A DNA stretch of 64,000 bases, taken from Heliocidaris tuberculata (lineage: Eukaryota; Echinodermata; Echinoidea; Camarodonta; Echinometridae). The notes beneath the pieces are model-generated. The model did no database searches. It was not told where the DNA came from and saw only the letters and a program-made list of their open reading frames with translations. The DNA lies in contig CM046847.1 in NCBI GenBank assembly GCA_025618425.1, positions 5,528,441 through 5,592,440 of the forward strand, written 5' to 3'. Within the stretch, counting starts at the first letter, position 1. Every line of letters starts with the position of its first letter. Both the position numbers and the translations under genes were made by a program. This document shows positions 48,484 through 59,422 of this stretch, piece after piece.

Positions 48484-48755
48484 CACGTTGATGGAGAGGA
48501 AAACGGGAAACCCAACACTGAGAGAAAATGGATTACTACAAATTAATTACTCTCCGCGTTGTGATTGACCGACAGGCATAATATGAGACTATTCTATTTG
48601 AGACACTGTTGTCCCAGAATTTTGAAAGCCAATATTAAAATTTTGTTCATTATATTTTCGAATATTGCAGGGTGTACATTGTTTATCGTGTTTATCAATA
48701 TAAACTCGTAAGACTCAGGCAGGGCATCGAGAGAGAGAGAGAGAGGGGGGAGACT

Positions 48756-48998
48756 AGAAGAAGAAGAAGAAGAAGAAGAAGAAGAAGAAGAAGAAGAAGA
48801 AGAAGAAGAAGAAGAAGAAGAAGAAGAAGAAGAAGAAGAAGAAGAAGAAGAAGAAGAAGAAGAAGAAGAAGAAGAAGAAGAAGAAGAAGAAGAAGAGAAG
48901 AAGAAGAAGAAGAAGAAGAAGAAGAAGAAGAAGAAGAAGAAGAAGAAGAAGAAGAAGAAGAAGAAGAAGAAGAAGAAGAAGAAGAAAAGAAGAAGAAG
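48756..48998. repeat. (GAA/AAG)n microsatellite, about 240 bp
   Basis: A nearly pure AAG repeat with one interruption near 48896. The very long Arg/Glu frames across it are repeat artefacts. Purine-only strands of this length can form triplex DNA. Confidence 0.97.
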
Positions 48999-49071
48999 CA
49001 GAAGAGAGGGGATGCGATAGGGGTGGTAAAAAGAAAGATAGGGCGGAATGTGGTTGATAGATAAACTGAGA

Positions 49072-49077
<6 letters not shown>

Positions 49078-49109
<32 letters not shown>
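49078..49109. repeat. (GA)n microsatellite
   Basis: About 15 GA dinucleotides directly after the AAG block region. Confidence 0.9.
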
Positions 49110-49112
<3 letters not shown>

Positions 49113-49847
49113 GGGGTGTAAATTTCGAAATATCTGAAACCTAAATCTTAGGTTGTTGTTGGCAAATTTTGTAATTTAACGACCCTTTTTTAATGTGTTG
49201 AAAATTGTTTTTACCCCTATCAGATCTTCTATTTTCAGTGACCCCTATATCCAAAAGTCTTCAAAACCTATCTTTTCTGCTTGCTTGAATAAAATTTCCA
49301 CGAATTCGTTGGCAAAGTTGGTCTGATTTATTGGTGCCATCCCTTAAAAAATGGTATAACATGTATAATGACTTTAAAACAAGGAAATTCTAAACTTTAT
49401 CTTCGATATCAAGTTCATTGTTCATGACACATTTTTTTAGGCGAAAGATCATCCCTTTATTTTCATGGATTTTACTTCAGATGTGTCTAAAATACACTGT
49501 AACAAATGCCCTTGATGTGGTTTAGATAGGGAAAAAATCCCCATGTAACGCATATATTAACTCTTGTCAACTTATATAAATGCTTTAAAATAGCGCATAC
49601 CATAGTGTAAATAACACGATAAAATACACGTTAATTGCGTATAGGTTTATAAGTGTAGTTATAAGAAGGGAATGTACACTTAAAAGGGAAAAATATTGAT
49701 GAATGATTTAAAGAGGAAGTCCACCCTGATATGTAGTTGTCACTTGTCACTTGTCACTCAGAAGGAAAATCGAGTGAAAACAAGTGAGGCATGCATGGCT
49801 TGATGTGTATTATCGTTTTAATTACGTCACAAAAGGAACCAATTACG
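49110..49847. other. Non-coding stretch
   Basis: No coding or repeat signature recognised beyond AT-rich unique-looking sequence and a partial 'aaagaggaagtccaccctgat' (49710) that resembles a foldback end. Confidence 0.4.
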
Positions 49848-50461
49848 TTAAAGGCCAAGTCCACACTAATATCAAGTTGATTTGAATAGAGTAAAATGAA
49901 ACAAGCATAACAGTGAAAATTTCACTGAAATCGGATTTAAAATAAGAAAGTTACGGCATTTTGAAGTTTTGCATTGTTTCTTGAAACAGTGCATGAGATA
50001 CATAACATGGGCGGTATGCAAATGAGTGACCCGATGATGTCACACACTCACTTTTCCTTATGTATTTTATTATATGAAATATCATATATTTCATTTTTTT
50101 GCTTCAATAATGTAAAACATGGTTTGACTCCTTATGGAACATGTAAAATCATCATTATTGTAACTTATTTTGATACGAGGGAGAGACTCTTTATTATCAC
50201 ATCCACAAAAATTGAAATATTTGAAATTTCATAAATTATAAAAAAAAATAAGGAAAAGCGAGTGTGTGACATCATCGGGTCACTCATTTGCATAGCGCCC
50301 ATGTTGTGCATATCACTGTTTCATGAAATTATGCAAAACTTCAAAATGCCGTAACTTTCTTATTTTACGTCCGATTTCAGTGAAATTTTCACTGTCATGC
50401 TTGTTTAATGTTACTCTATTTATTCAAATCAACTTGATATTAGTGTGGACTTGGCCTTTAA
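49848..50461. mobile_element. Foldback element, 'aaggccaagtccacac' family, copy 2
   Basis: Same termini and inner blocks as 4694-5304, including 'acatgggcggtatgcaaatg' and the mirrored 'catttgcatagcgcccatgt'. The two copies are highly similar but carry their loop in opposite orientation: 'ttgcttcaataatg' here versus its complement in copy 1. Confidence 0.85.
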
Positions 50462-51243
50462 AATCGATTCGTTAAAATCATTGCGAAGATAACACGAACT
50501 GTCGCATTATTTAAAGGCATTCTTAGCCAGTTTGAAGACACATGGGATGTCATCATCTTCCAATATATTTTGAAACAATTACAGAAGTGGCGTAGCATGA
50601 GTCTAGTTATAGGGAGGGGGCACCGCCATTATATGAGCATTGATCTTACTCGAGGGATGCTAATTTAATGATGCATTTGGAGAGAAAGAGAGGGATAGAA
50701 AGAAAAAACCCCGTTGTGTGTCCTTGAGACTATTTTAATATTCAAATCATTAGAAGATCTTACCAATTATTAGAAGGGATTTTTTTTTTAAATTGAAGTA
50801 ATAATGGTATATTTATGTTTGGAAAGAGGCATTAAAAACAAGAACAGCCCTTCAGCTATCTCAGGCTGCCACATAGTGCTCGCTCACAATACATACTTTA
50901 TAATGTATGTATACTTTGCCTAAAATGTTTGATTTTATTTCTATATCCAGCAGAGCGTCTTCTTTGATAAAGTTTGTCATTTACAAGAGCATTGAATATT
51001 GATGCCTTACGCGCAAAAGGCTGAAACCATATCTTATGATTCCTGTCTTAATATTCCATTAGCCATGTGTACAAATATAAAATGATATCCTTATTGTTAT
51101 CTTTTCCCTACTATCGTTAAACATACGAAAGAGTTTTATGATAGAAATACATTTTGAATGATCAATATTGAGTGAGTTATGGTGCTAATGGATTTGTCAT
51201 GTGCATGCTTTTCAGAATATGACACATTTGGCTACCAATCAAG
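50462..51243. other. Non-coding stretch
   Basis: AT-rich; no exon or known repeat recognised. Confidence 0.4.
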
Positions 51244-51310
51244 AATCGATCCAATTTCAATTCAATTTCAATTTAATGACATTTATTTCCACCTTTTCAA
51301 TATAAGTGTA
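51244..51310 (-). mobile_element. Likely LINE 3' tail, minus strand
   Basis: On the minus strand it reads 'ggtggaaataaatgtcatta' followed by short repeats of AAATTGAATTG, the same style of tail as at 8440-8475 and 62150-62201. Confidence 0.35.
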
Positions 51311-51470
51311 CAGAGTAATGAATGAACATAAATAATGTACATGTATTTTCAACAAAAAAATGAAATGATTTTCATCTGTCAATAATAATTATGAATGAGT
51401 CCAATATGACTACCAGTATGATGTCATATAGGTGCATTGCAATTTATATAATTATTCAAGCGAATATATA

Positions 51471-51480
51471 AATATATATA

Positions 51481-51514
<34 letters not shown>
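51471..51514. repeat. (TA)n microsatellite
   Basis: About 20 TA dinucleotides with one interruption. Confidence 0.95.
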
Positions 51515-51518
<4 letters not shown>

Positions 51519-51589
51519 GGCCTTAAACACTGATTCAGAATTTTATAGTTGTCCTATAGATTATGTTCAGAATACTTTAAATTTTATAC

Positions 51590-51800
51590 CCTTTTCATAT
51601 TAGGGACAGAAGCAGTCTTAGTCCTGACTTAGCAGTGACTTAGTCGGGATACAAAAGCTAAGGTGAAAGCTATTAGCATCAATCAATCCGCTCTTAGTCA
51701 GGACTACCCTTTTCATATTAGGGGTAGAAGTGGTCTTAGTCCAGACTTATCCCTGACTTAGCCGGGATACAAAAGCTAATATGAAAGCTATCATATTAAG
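51590..51800. repeat. Tandem duplication of a roughly 117-bp unit
   Basis: 'cccttttcatattagggaca' at 51590 recurs as 'cccttttcatattaggggta' at 51707, each followed by 'cttagtc..gacttagcc/tgggatacaaaagctaa'. It also contains short inverted words (cttagtcaggact). Confidence 0.85.
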
Positions 51801-52127
51801 TCACGGATGTGGATGGATTTACCTTACTCGAGTGCAACCATTGTTATGGGGGAGGCTTTGATGATCAGGCCCATCCCCTCCCCCCAAAATAAAATGTTCA
51901 AGCCGCCCCAAACATGCGCCGATTTATTTTCATTCTGATAATAATTAGGGGAAACATGTTTTGTTATTAATGTACTACAAATTGTTAACTCAGTCTCAGT
52001 AAACGAGGATAGGCTTACTGGAGAAAGTTACTGAAAAGTGAAAACCGAAACAAACATAATGCAAGGGGTCTAGGCCAACTGGCCAGATAGAAATATCTGT
52101 ACATTTCCGACTCGGAATTGCCAGTGC

Positions 52128-52604
52128 CGGTAATAATAATAATAATAATAAACTGTGACTTATATAGTGCATAATCAATTAAAACTGCTCTATGCGCTTT
52201 ACATACAGCTCTCCAAGATTATACTTAACTACAATATAAACAAATATGTCTTTAGACTCCGCTTAAAAGATTCTGTAAGATGTACACGACCGTAAATGTG
52301 CTGGCAAACTATTCCACAGTTTTTGACCACAAAAATCAAAGCTAGCTTCACCCTTCTTCGAATCAACTCTAGGAACATGTAAAATTGAAGTAAGGCCCAT
52401 CGTATAGATATCGATGATGAAGCCAGGCAACAGCAGCAGGCTGTAATATATATGTCCATGAAATCTCGCTGTTTCAAGTCCCAAGACTGAAAATGCGAAA
52501 GCTCCCGGTCGAGGGCGTGGGCAGGGGCCGCGCCTCCTCGAAGAATGAAATGCGAGGGAATGGCCACCGACAACAGGAAGGTTTGGGAAGAGGGTCGTTC
52601 TCAT
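52128..52604 (-). pseudogene. LINE 3' end remnant with TTA-repeat tail
   Basis: On the minus strand one frame carries FDFCGQKLWNSLPAHLRS and a neighbouring frame carries FKRSLKTYLF, the usual end of CR1/L2-like ORF2 proteins; one frameshift separates them. The 3' UTR follows, with 'tgtaaagcgcatagagcag' and 'tgcactatataagtcac', and a (TTA)n tail at 52150-52128. Upstream RT domains are missing. Confidence 0.8.
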
Positions 52605-52617
52605 CTTCTCACGTGAT

Positions 52618-52650
52618 CTCTCTCTCTCTCTCTCTCTATCTCTCTTTCTC
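52618..52650. repeat. (CT)n microsatellite
   Basis: About 16 CT units, slightly interrupted. Confidence 0.9.
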
Positions 52651-52964
52651 AGTCATATAGGTGCTTTATTTTCGTTTCCTTCTTTTTTCTCCAAATTTGA
52701 AACATCACAACATAATGAATCACATTATTCATCTTGTTATTTATCTATTTTTTTCGGAACGATACTTCAAGTTCTTGCTTACTTACAAAAACTTCCCTTA
52801 CGGTAAAAATTTCATAATATAATTTGGCATTATTTTATGTAGGTCTGCACTGTAATAATCATCAAATCCAATCAAAATGATAGCTTCAGTGCACAAGCTG
52901 CTGTTGTCCTGTAGCATCTTCTAGAAGGAATTAGATTTTTAAAGGTTTCTCAGTGCGCTAGTAT

Positions 52965-53205
52965 AGTCAAGGATTGTAATTCCGAACAGATTGTATTACC
53001 GAACGTGTACAGTTAAGCGCATAAAATGGGTTTTCATACGCGTGCATTACGCGTATGAAAACCACACTATTGAAACAAAGGTTGTGTCTTTTTCCCATAG
53101 GTTTCACACGTTCGGAAATACAGTACCTTTTTCAAGGGACCAAAACGCCGCGTCGTTGGGAAGGGGTTCACTCGGAAGGGAATATCTTATTAAATCTACG
53201 TTGTC
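52965..53205. repeat. Dispersed repeat 'taccgaacgtgtacagttaag', copy 2
   Basis: Second copy of the 36090-36450 repeat, shorter by about 100 bp and in the same orientation. A local palindrome 'catacgcgtgcattacgcgtatg' lies at 53036-53058. Confidence 0.8.
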
Positions 53206-53971
53206 TTTTTTAAAATTCCATCAACTTCTTTTTCTGTAGGACTTTGAGCATTCATTATGTAAGTTTGACAGATATTCGTTTGATATTTTATCTGCTATCG
53301 TTGATTTTCTGAAAAGTGTTCGGACACTGGATCCACTACCATAATAGAAATTTCTAGAATGTAAGATTATTCTTATTTCGATGGGCTCAGGATAGAGGAA
53401 GAACATCGATCATTATGTGATGTATGATTATTATGTAATCTGCCAACAATCTTGACCTTTGCATGAACTTAGTAAGAGTGTTTCATTGCAATGAGGTTAT
53501 TAATAGATCATCACTGACCTTGTTCAACCCCATTACTGACATCGTGTTCGACATCGTCATCGACTTCGATGACTTGCTGAATAACCTTGAATGATTTTAA
53601 TTTGGATCTACATCGATTAGCCTTCCGGAATGTTCCTTATTCTTCGGGACAGCTTATTTGGCAGCCAGCACATTTCTTTTGGACTACCTTTCAAAAACAT
53701 TCTGGACCCATGCTTTGGATTTATATTATGGATTATTCAAAAGTCGTTCTCCCAGCAGAGGTACTGCTAGTTTTTGCTCATAACTGTATTATCTCATGTT
53801 TTATTACTCTGCCTGAAGACTACATTCAAATTACATAAATAAAGTGTGATAGTATTTCATTTAAATGTTTTGTTCGTTTCGGGGTCTTTTCTGGACATTT
53901 GAATCGTAACACTTCACATCCGGTATAATTCTTTAATCTATATTTCCCCCTTCTTTTCCTAATGGTTTAAT

Positions 53972-53998
53972 CGGGGGGGGGGGGGGGGGGGGGGGGGG
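53972..53998. repeat. G homopolymer run
   Basis: About 27 consecutive G. Runs of this kind recur throughout the window and often mark ends or interiors of TIR elements. Confidence 0.9.
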
Positions 53999-54039
53999 CT
54001 GGGAGCGGATGGGCTTTGAACAAAATCATTAAGGGAAAC

Positions 54040-54160
54040 GAATGGTTATATTTTATTTTATTTTATTTGTTTCCACGAGCAGGTTACAATGTATAACAAT
54101 GAGAAGCAAATATAAGCATATAAATGAAATTACACAATACAAAGAGGAATACACTAATAA
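54040..54160 (-). mobile_element. Likely LINE 3' tail, minus strand
   Basis: On the minus strand 'cgtggaaacaaataaaataa' followed by AAAT repeats resembles the other LINE tails in the window. No coding remnant attached. Confidence 0.3.
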
Positions 54161-54465
54161 CAGCTCAGTGTGGTAAAGAATTTCCAGTAACTATAGTAAA
54201 CGCATACTGTATATATATTCGATATACATGTAAAATGCACGTGTAACATGCATATATGGAGCTGCCGAATCTCTCGATTCGTCACTTACTTCTTTCTGAG
54301 ATGAAGAAGAAGAAAAGAAAAAAAAAAATCACTTCGAAAAGAAATATTCATTTTAGTATAGATGGTTTTCTGTGTTACATCAGTGATCAATATTTTTATT
54401 CAGTACACCTATTGTTACATTTCATTATGCACTGTATGACCACGAATTCTTTGTCTCTTTGAAAT

Positions 54466-55918
54466 TTGAATGTACACAATCACTGCACTTATAGCATTTG
54501 GTTTGAATTGCTTTATCCAAATAAGCCTCCCATCCTGGTTGGGGAGTTTTATAGGCCTCCAAATTCTCATGTTGACTTCTTTGAAGAATTAGACAAAAAT
54601 CTCGACTCTGCTCTCTCGGAAGATATGAGCTGTATTATTTTGGGTGATTTCAATTGTGATTGTATGCCACACCATCATGATGTGAATGCTGAAAATATAA
54701 TGTTTTATACAAATATGTATGGGCTAAGTCAGCTTATTGATACTGCCACAAGAGTTACAAATACCTCTTCCACTTTAATTGATTTGATATTTGTATCAGA
54801 CAAAGAACTGTACAATGAATGGGGAATATTTGAAACTAGCATAAGTGATCATTATTTGGTGTATGCAATTCGCGATTTCAGTGCTAAGATCCATAAAAAT
54901 TCTGAAAATGCAGAATTTCGCTCGTTTAAAAATCTTGACGAGGAGAAATTTTACAGTGAATTGATAAATACTCCTTGGCAGGCCATAAAAAGATATAGAT
55001 GATGTTGACATTGCATGGGATGTTTGGTTGACTTTTTTCAATAATGTAATCAACAAGCACATTCCTGTATGTAAAAAGCGGATAAGAAAAAAGGCGTGTC
55101 CATGGATATCTGACGAGGTCGTTAAGCTCATGACAGAACGTGACAAGGTTCTCAAAGCTGCTAAAGCTAACAAAAGTGATGATCTTTGGGACACCTACAA
55201 ATTTCTAAAGAATAAAGTTATTCGTCTCATGAGAAAAAGTAAAAGAGAATATAATGCAAACCAGATTTCACAAAATCATAATAATAGTAAGAAAATGTGG
55301 AGATGTTTGAGAGACCTTGTGCCTAAGTCAGTACCTATTTCTCCCAATACCATAAACGTAGATGGAGCAAATGTGTCGGACAATGCAAATATTGCTGAGG
55401 CATTTAATGACTTTTTCATTTCTAATGCTACTAAGATTACAAAGGACCTGCAGAGGAATACGTCTCAGCTGAGAGTAGACGAAGACAAAAATGTTGGTCC
55501 GACTCATTCTCAATTTGAACTTAATTTGATCACCAGGGATTTTGTATTGAAACAGATTGATAATCTGAGTATAGATAAAGCTACTGGTGAAGATCACATC
55601 AGCTGTAAACTTTTAAAGATGACAAAGAATGTTATCGCAGAGTCTCTTTGCGATATCATTAACAAATCCCTGTCTACGGGAGTTGTTCCACGTGAATGGA
55701 AAAAGGATCGGGTAGTACCGATATTTAAATCTGGAGATATTTCTTCGTTGAATAATTACCGCCCCATTTCTGTATTACCTATCGTGAGTAAAATTATAGA
55801 AAGGGCCGTTCATCAACAGCTGAGTGAATTCTTGGACGAGAATGATTTATTACACCCAAATCAGTCTGGTTTCAGACCTATGCATTCAACAGCTACTGCC
55901 TTTGCAAAACTTGTAAAT
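54466..55918 (+). pseudogene. Non-LTR retrotransposon ORF2 (endonuclease + RT), broken
   Basis: The first frame (54466-55002) is the C-terminal half of an APE-type endonuclease: ILVGEFYRPPNS, IILGDFNCDC and SISDHYLV mark the conserved Asp-Asn and Ser-Asp-His motifs. A shift in the A run near 54990 moves the frame; the second part (about 54993-55918) has the linker (TFFNNVINKHIP, CPWISDEVVKLM) and the early RT motifs EWKKDRVVPIFKSGD, NNYRPISVLPIVSKIIERAV and NQSGFRP. The assembly gap then hides the catalytic RT motifs. The endonuclease N-terminus is missing, so the copy is 5'-truncated or diverged. Best placed in the CR1/Jockey-like group by motif wording. Confidence 0.92.
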
Positions 55919-56418
55919 NNNNNNNNNNNNNNNNNNNNNNNNNNNNNNNNNNNNNNNNNNNNNNNNNNNNNNNNNNNNNNNNNNNNNNNNNNNNNNNNNN
56001 NNNNNNNNNNNNNNNNNNNNNNNNNNNNNNNNNNNNNNNNNNNNNNNNNNNNNNNNNNNNNNNNNNNNNNNNNNNNNNNNNNNNNNNNNNNNNNNNNNNN
56101 NNNNNNNNNNNNNNNNNNNNNNNNNNNNNNNNNNNNNNNNNNNNNNNNNNNNNNNNNNNNNNNNNNNNNNNNNNNNNNNNNNNNNNNNNNNNNNNNNNNN
56201 NNNNNNNNNNNNNNNNNNNNNNNNNNNNNNNNNNNNNNNNNNNNNNNNNNNNNNNNNNNNNNNNNNNNNNNNNNNNNNNNNNNNNNNNNNNNNNNNNNNN
56301 NNNNNNNNNNNNNNNNNNNNNNNNNNNNNNNNNNNNNNNNNNNNNNNNNNNNNNNNNNNNNNNNNNNNNNNNNNNNNNNNNNNNNNNNNNNNNNNNNNNN
56401 NNNNNNNNNNNNNNNNNN
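55919..56418. other. Assembly gap, 500 N
   Basis: Exactly 500 N, so probably a placeholder of unknown true length. It lies within the LINE RT domain; sequence to its right (from 56419) shows no RT similarity. Confidence 1.
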
Positions 56419-56584
56419 ACCAGTCACACCAGGGATTGGAGGTGGAAGAGTTTTATCACACTAATTACTGAATATTAGTATGAAGTGAACAGAAAAGTAG
56501 GCTTAAAACATAAAAATGAGTACTTTCTGAGGACCATCTGAACAGTTATATAATGATGACATCCGGGGGGGGCACTCAGTAGAA

Positions 56585-56740
56585 GGGACCGCGGAGCGTT
56601 TTTGAAATTGGGGGGGGGGGGGGGGCTGATGTGATTTCACTCATTAATGAAAATTTTCGAGCTTTTTTTCCGAGATTTTTTTTTAACGTGTCTACTCAAA
56701 AAAGGGGGGCTGCAGCCCCCAGCCTCCGGCTCCGCGGCCC
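56585..56740. mobile_element. Short TIR element (gggccgcgg family), copy 2
   Basis: Reverse orientation relative to 22683-22844, with gggaccgcggagcgtttttg at the left and ctccgcggccc at the right, and the same 'acgtgtctactcaaaaaa' interior. Confidence 0.7.
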
Positions 56741-57093
56741 ATGAGTAGCCTATATATAGGGTGCGGTGGGTGTGTGCCGCCCAAGACCCCATTTTTACAC
56801 TCAAATTTCCGTTCCAAAGCATAACATTTTTTTCTTGTTGAGAAAAAGAAGAGAGAAAACCGTTCCAAAGCACCGCTTTTTTCTCATTCCGTCGTTCCGG
56901 CCGTCATGGCCCGCCCCGGCCGGTTTCTAGGATTTGGTGAAAACTTGAAAACGAGTTTCATTCCAGGTGCTTAATTCCTCCGGGAATCCCCATTGCTTCC
57001 AGTTCCAATCCACCCAGGAATTCAGTTTTCATTGATGCTGCATGAGCGCATGTATGCGAATTAACCACGCTTATATGAATACACACGCCATAG

Positions 57094-57246
57094 CAGTGGC
57101 GTACCCAGGATTTTTCAGTAGGGGAGGTATCAGATGTTTTGCTCCATAATTCTCTGACAAGCAAAAAAAAAAAGGGGGTGAATTCTTTTTTTCTATAAAG
57201 AGTTGTCAGGGGGCACTCTGCCCCCCCCCCCTTGGGTACGCTAGTG
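57094..57246. mobile_element. hAT-like MITE (cagtggcgtaccc termini)
   Basis: Terminal inversions CAGTGGCGTACCC and GGGTACGCTAGTG enclose about 125 bp with A and C runs. Flanks cgccatag and taccatag match at six of eight bases, consistent with an aged 8-bp target duplication. Related fragment at 25715-25856. Confidence 0.7.
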
Positions 57247-57765
57247 TACCATAGACTTGCCATATCACACAGCGTACTAGTATTTAGGTAATGGGAGCTT
57301 GTGGGAACCAATTCCGTAGCATCATACTTAGTAATCTAGTTCCAAAGACCCCCTTTTTCCAAAATACATGTAGTTCCGAAGACCATCCTTTCCATGATAC
57401 ACTAGTTCCGAAGCCCCCCCCCCCCCCTTTTTTTTTTTTTTTTTGTCTTGCCAGTGGCACATAGGTCCTACCACTTTTGGGGTCGAGTGCCCCCCCCCCC
57501 CTCGGGATGACGTATGCCATGACGCTCTTAACGGGCAATGCAACCTTTGTGATAATTTGATAAGTATGAAAGCAGAAAAATCAGAGAAACAGATTGGTGA
57601 AAGTTTGAACAAAATCGGATAAGCAATAAGAAAGTTGTGATTATTTTCAAGTTGTAATCACTACGGGAATTTCAAATTGGCCGCATCGGTAAGGTCACTG
57701 TAGCGGCACCAACTTTCCCATTCCACTGATTCGCTATCTACGGAGATTATGGTGGTGGTGGTGGT

Positions 57766-59000
57766 CAGTGGCGGATCTACGGGGGGGGGGGTTTAGGGGG
57801 TTTAAACCCCCCCCCCCCCTTGGGCTGCCAAGTAAACATTTATTTGGGCAAAAAAGAGAAAAAATAGAGCATGCAAGTATGCTTAAAATCGCAAGCTAGC
57901 AACCCTAAAAATGAAAAATCTCCGTACTGTAGGAGGGGGGATACCCCCCTCCCACACCCTCCCCCCTCGCTCGCTTCGCTCGCTTCCAAGTAAACATTTA
58001 TTTGGGCAAAAAAGAGAAAAAATAGAGCATGCAAGTATGCTTAAAATCGCAAGCTAGCAACCCTAAAAATGAAAAATCTCCCTACTGTGGGAGGGGGGAT
58101 ACCCCCCTCCCACACCCTCCCCCCTCGCTCGCTTCGCTCGCTTCCAAGTAAACATTTATTTGGGCAAAAAAGAGAAAAAATAGAGCATGCAAGTATGCTT
58201 AAAATCGCACGCTAGCAACCCTAAAAATGAAAAATCTCCCTACTGTGGGAGGGGGGATACCCCCCTCCCACACCCTCCCCCCTCGCTCGCTTCGCTCGCT
58301 TCCAAGTAAACATTTATTTGGGCAAAAAAGAGAAAAAATAGAGCATGCAAGTATGCTTAAAATCGCAAGCTAGCAACCCTAAAAATGAAAAATCTCCGTA
58401 CTGTAGGAGGGGGGATACCCCCCTCCCACACCCTCCCCCCTCGATCGCTTCGCTCGCTTCCAAGTAAACATTTATTTGGGCAAAAAAGAGAAAAAATAGA
58501 GCATGCAAGTATGCTTAAAATCGCACGCTAGCAACCCTAAAAATGAAAAATCTCCCTACTGTGGGAGGAGGATACCCCCTCCCACACCCTCCCCCCTCGC
58601 TCGCTTCGCTCGCTTCCAAGTAAACATTTATTTGGGCAAAAAAGAGAAAAAATAGAGCATGCAAGTATGCTTAAAATCGCACGCTAGCAACCCTAAAAAT
58701 GAAAAATCTCCCTACTGTGGGAGGGGGGATACCCCCCTCCCACACCCTCCCCCCTCGCTCGCTTCGCTCGCTTCCAAGTAAACATTTATTTGGGCAAAAA
58801 AGAGAAAAAATAGAGCATGCAAGTATGCTTAAAATCGCACGCTAGCAACCCTAAAAATGAAAAATCTCCCTACTGTGGGAGGGGGGATACCCCCCTCCCA
58901 CACCCTCCCCCCTCGCTCGGGCTCGGTCTCTACGCTCCCTCGCAATACCCAGCTCAGCCCCTCAAACCCCCTCCTTGGAAAAAAGCTAGATCCGCCCCTG
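57766..59000. mobile_element. hAT-like element carrying a 158-bp satellite array
   Basis: It begins CAGTGGCGGATCTACGG and ends TAGATCCGCCCCTG, terminal inverted repeats of hAT style, and is flanked by GTGGTGGT at 57758-57765 and 59001-59008 (8-bp duplication, although in a GGT-rich site). Apart from short unique ends, the interior is the tandem array. No transposase. Confidence 0.8.
57828..58925. repeat. Tandem array of seven 158-bp units
   Basis: Units start with ccaagtaaacatttatttgg at 57828, 57986, 58144, 58302, 58460, 58616 and 58774; the fifth is 156 bp. Each contains gcatgcaagtatgc, a ggggggatacccccc hairpin and a tcgctcgcttcgctcgcttcc segment at its end. Units are nearly identical, with variants at the gcaagc/gcacgc and cgtactgtag/cctactgtgg sites. 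Confidence 0.97.
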
Positions 59001-59422
59001 GTGGTGGTGTGTCATAGACCGAAAATTTTAACGAGAGACAGAATTTTCCGTCTACGGAGATCAGTGCAGCTAGTGGCTCCAACCATGACTAAAATGTCAA
59101 TTTTTCAAAATGTATCACTCTTTAAGATCTTTTTTTCTTTTTTGGGAGGACCTGTAACAATATGCCATCTACAATATATTTAGGAGAAAACCGGAATTTA
59201 ATGATATTTTGTTGTAAAGCTATATGGCAGAGTTGACCGTGAATACGTCACGATCGATTCACCAAATTGCCAATTTGAGATTCGCGTAGATGTAAAGATC
59301 TAATTTTTCAAACATTCATAACTTTCTTATTCTTTGTCCGATTTCTTTCAAACTTTCACCATCCTGTTTCTCTTATATCTTTTCACACAAATCAGCTATT
59401 ACAAATGTTGGTTGCCCTTTAA

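Larger units (their letters stand above)
57531..59422. mobile_element. Foldback element interrupted by a satellite-bearing insertion
   Basis: The left part (gggcaatgcaacctttgtga, agagaaacagattggtgaaa, aaaatcggataagcaataag) is mirrored at 59240-59420 (cttattctttgtccgatttc, ttcaccatcctgtttctctt, ggttgccctttaa). The insertion at 57766-59000 splits it. Same general design as the 7308-7855 foldback. Confidence 0.75.

Noticed and set aside
48672..49064. Long frame encoding runs of Arg, Glu and Lys
   Set aside because: It is a read-through of the GAA microsatellite with no unique protein sequence.
57828..58925. CRISPR-like array
   Set aside because: The units are contiguous 158-bp satellites without distinct spacers, in an animal genome, inside a transposon-like element.
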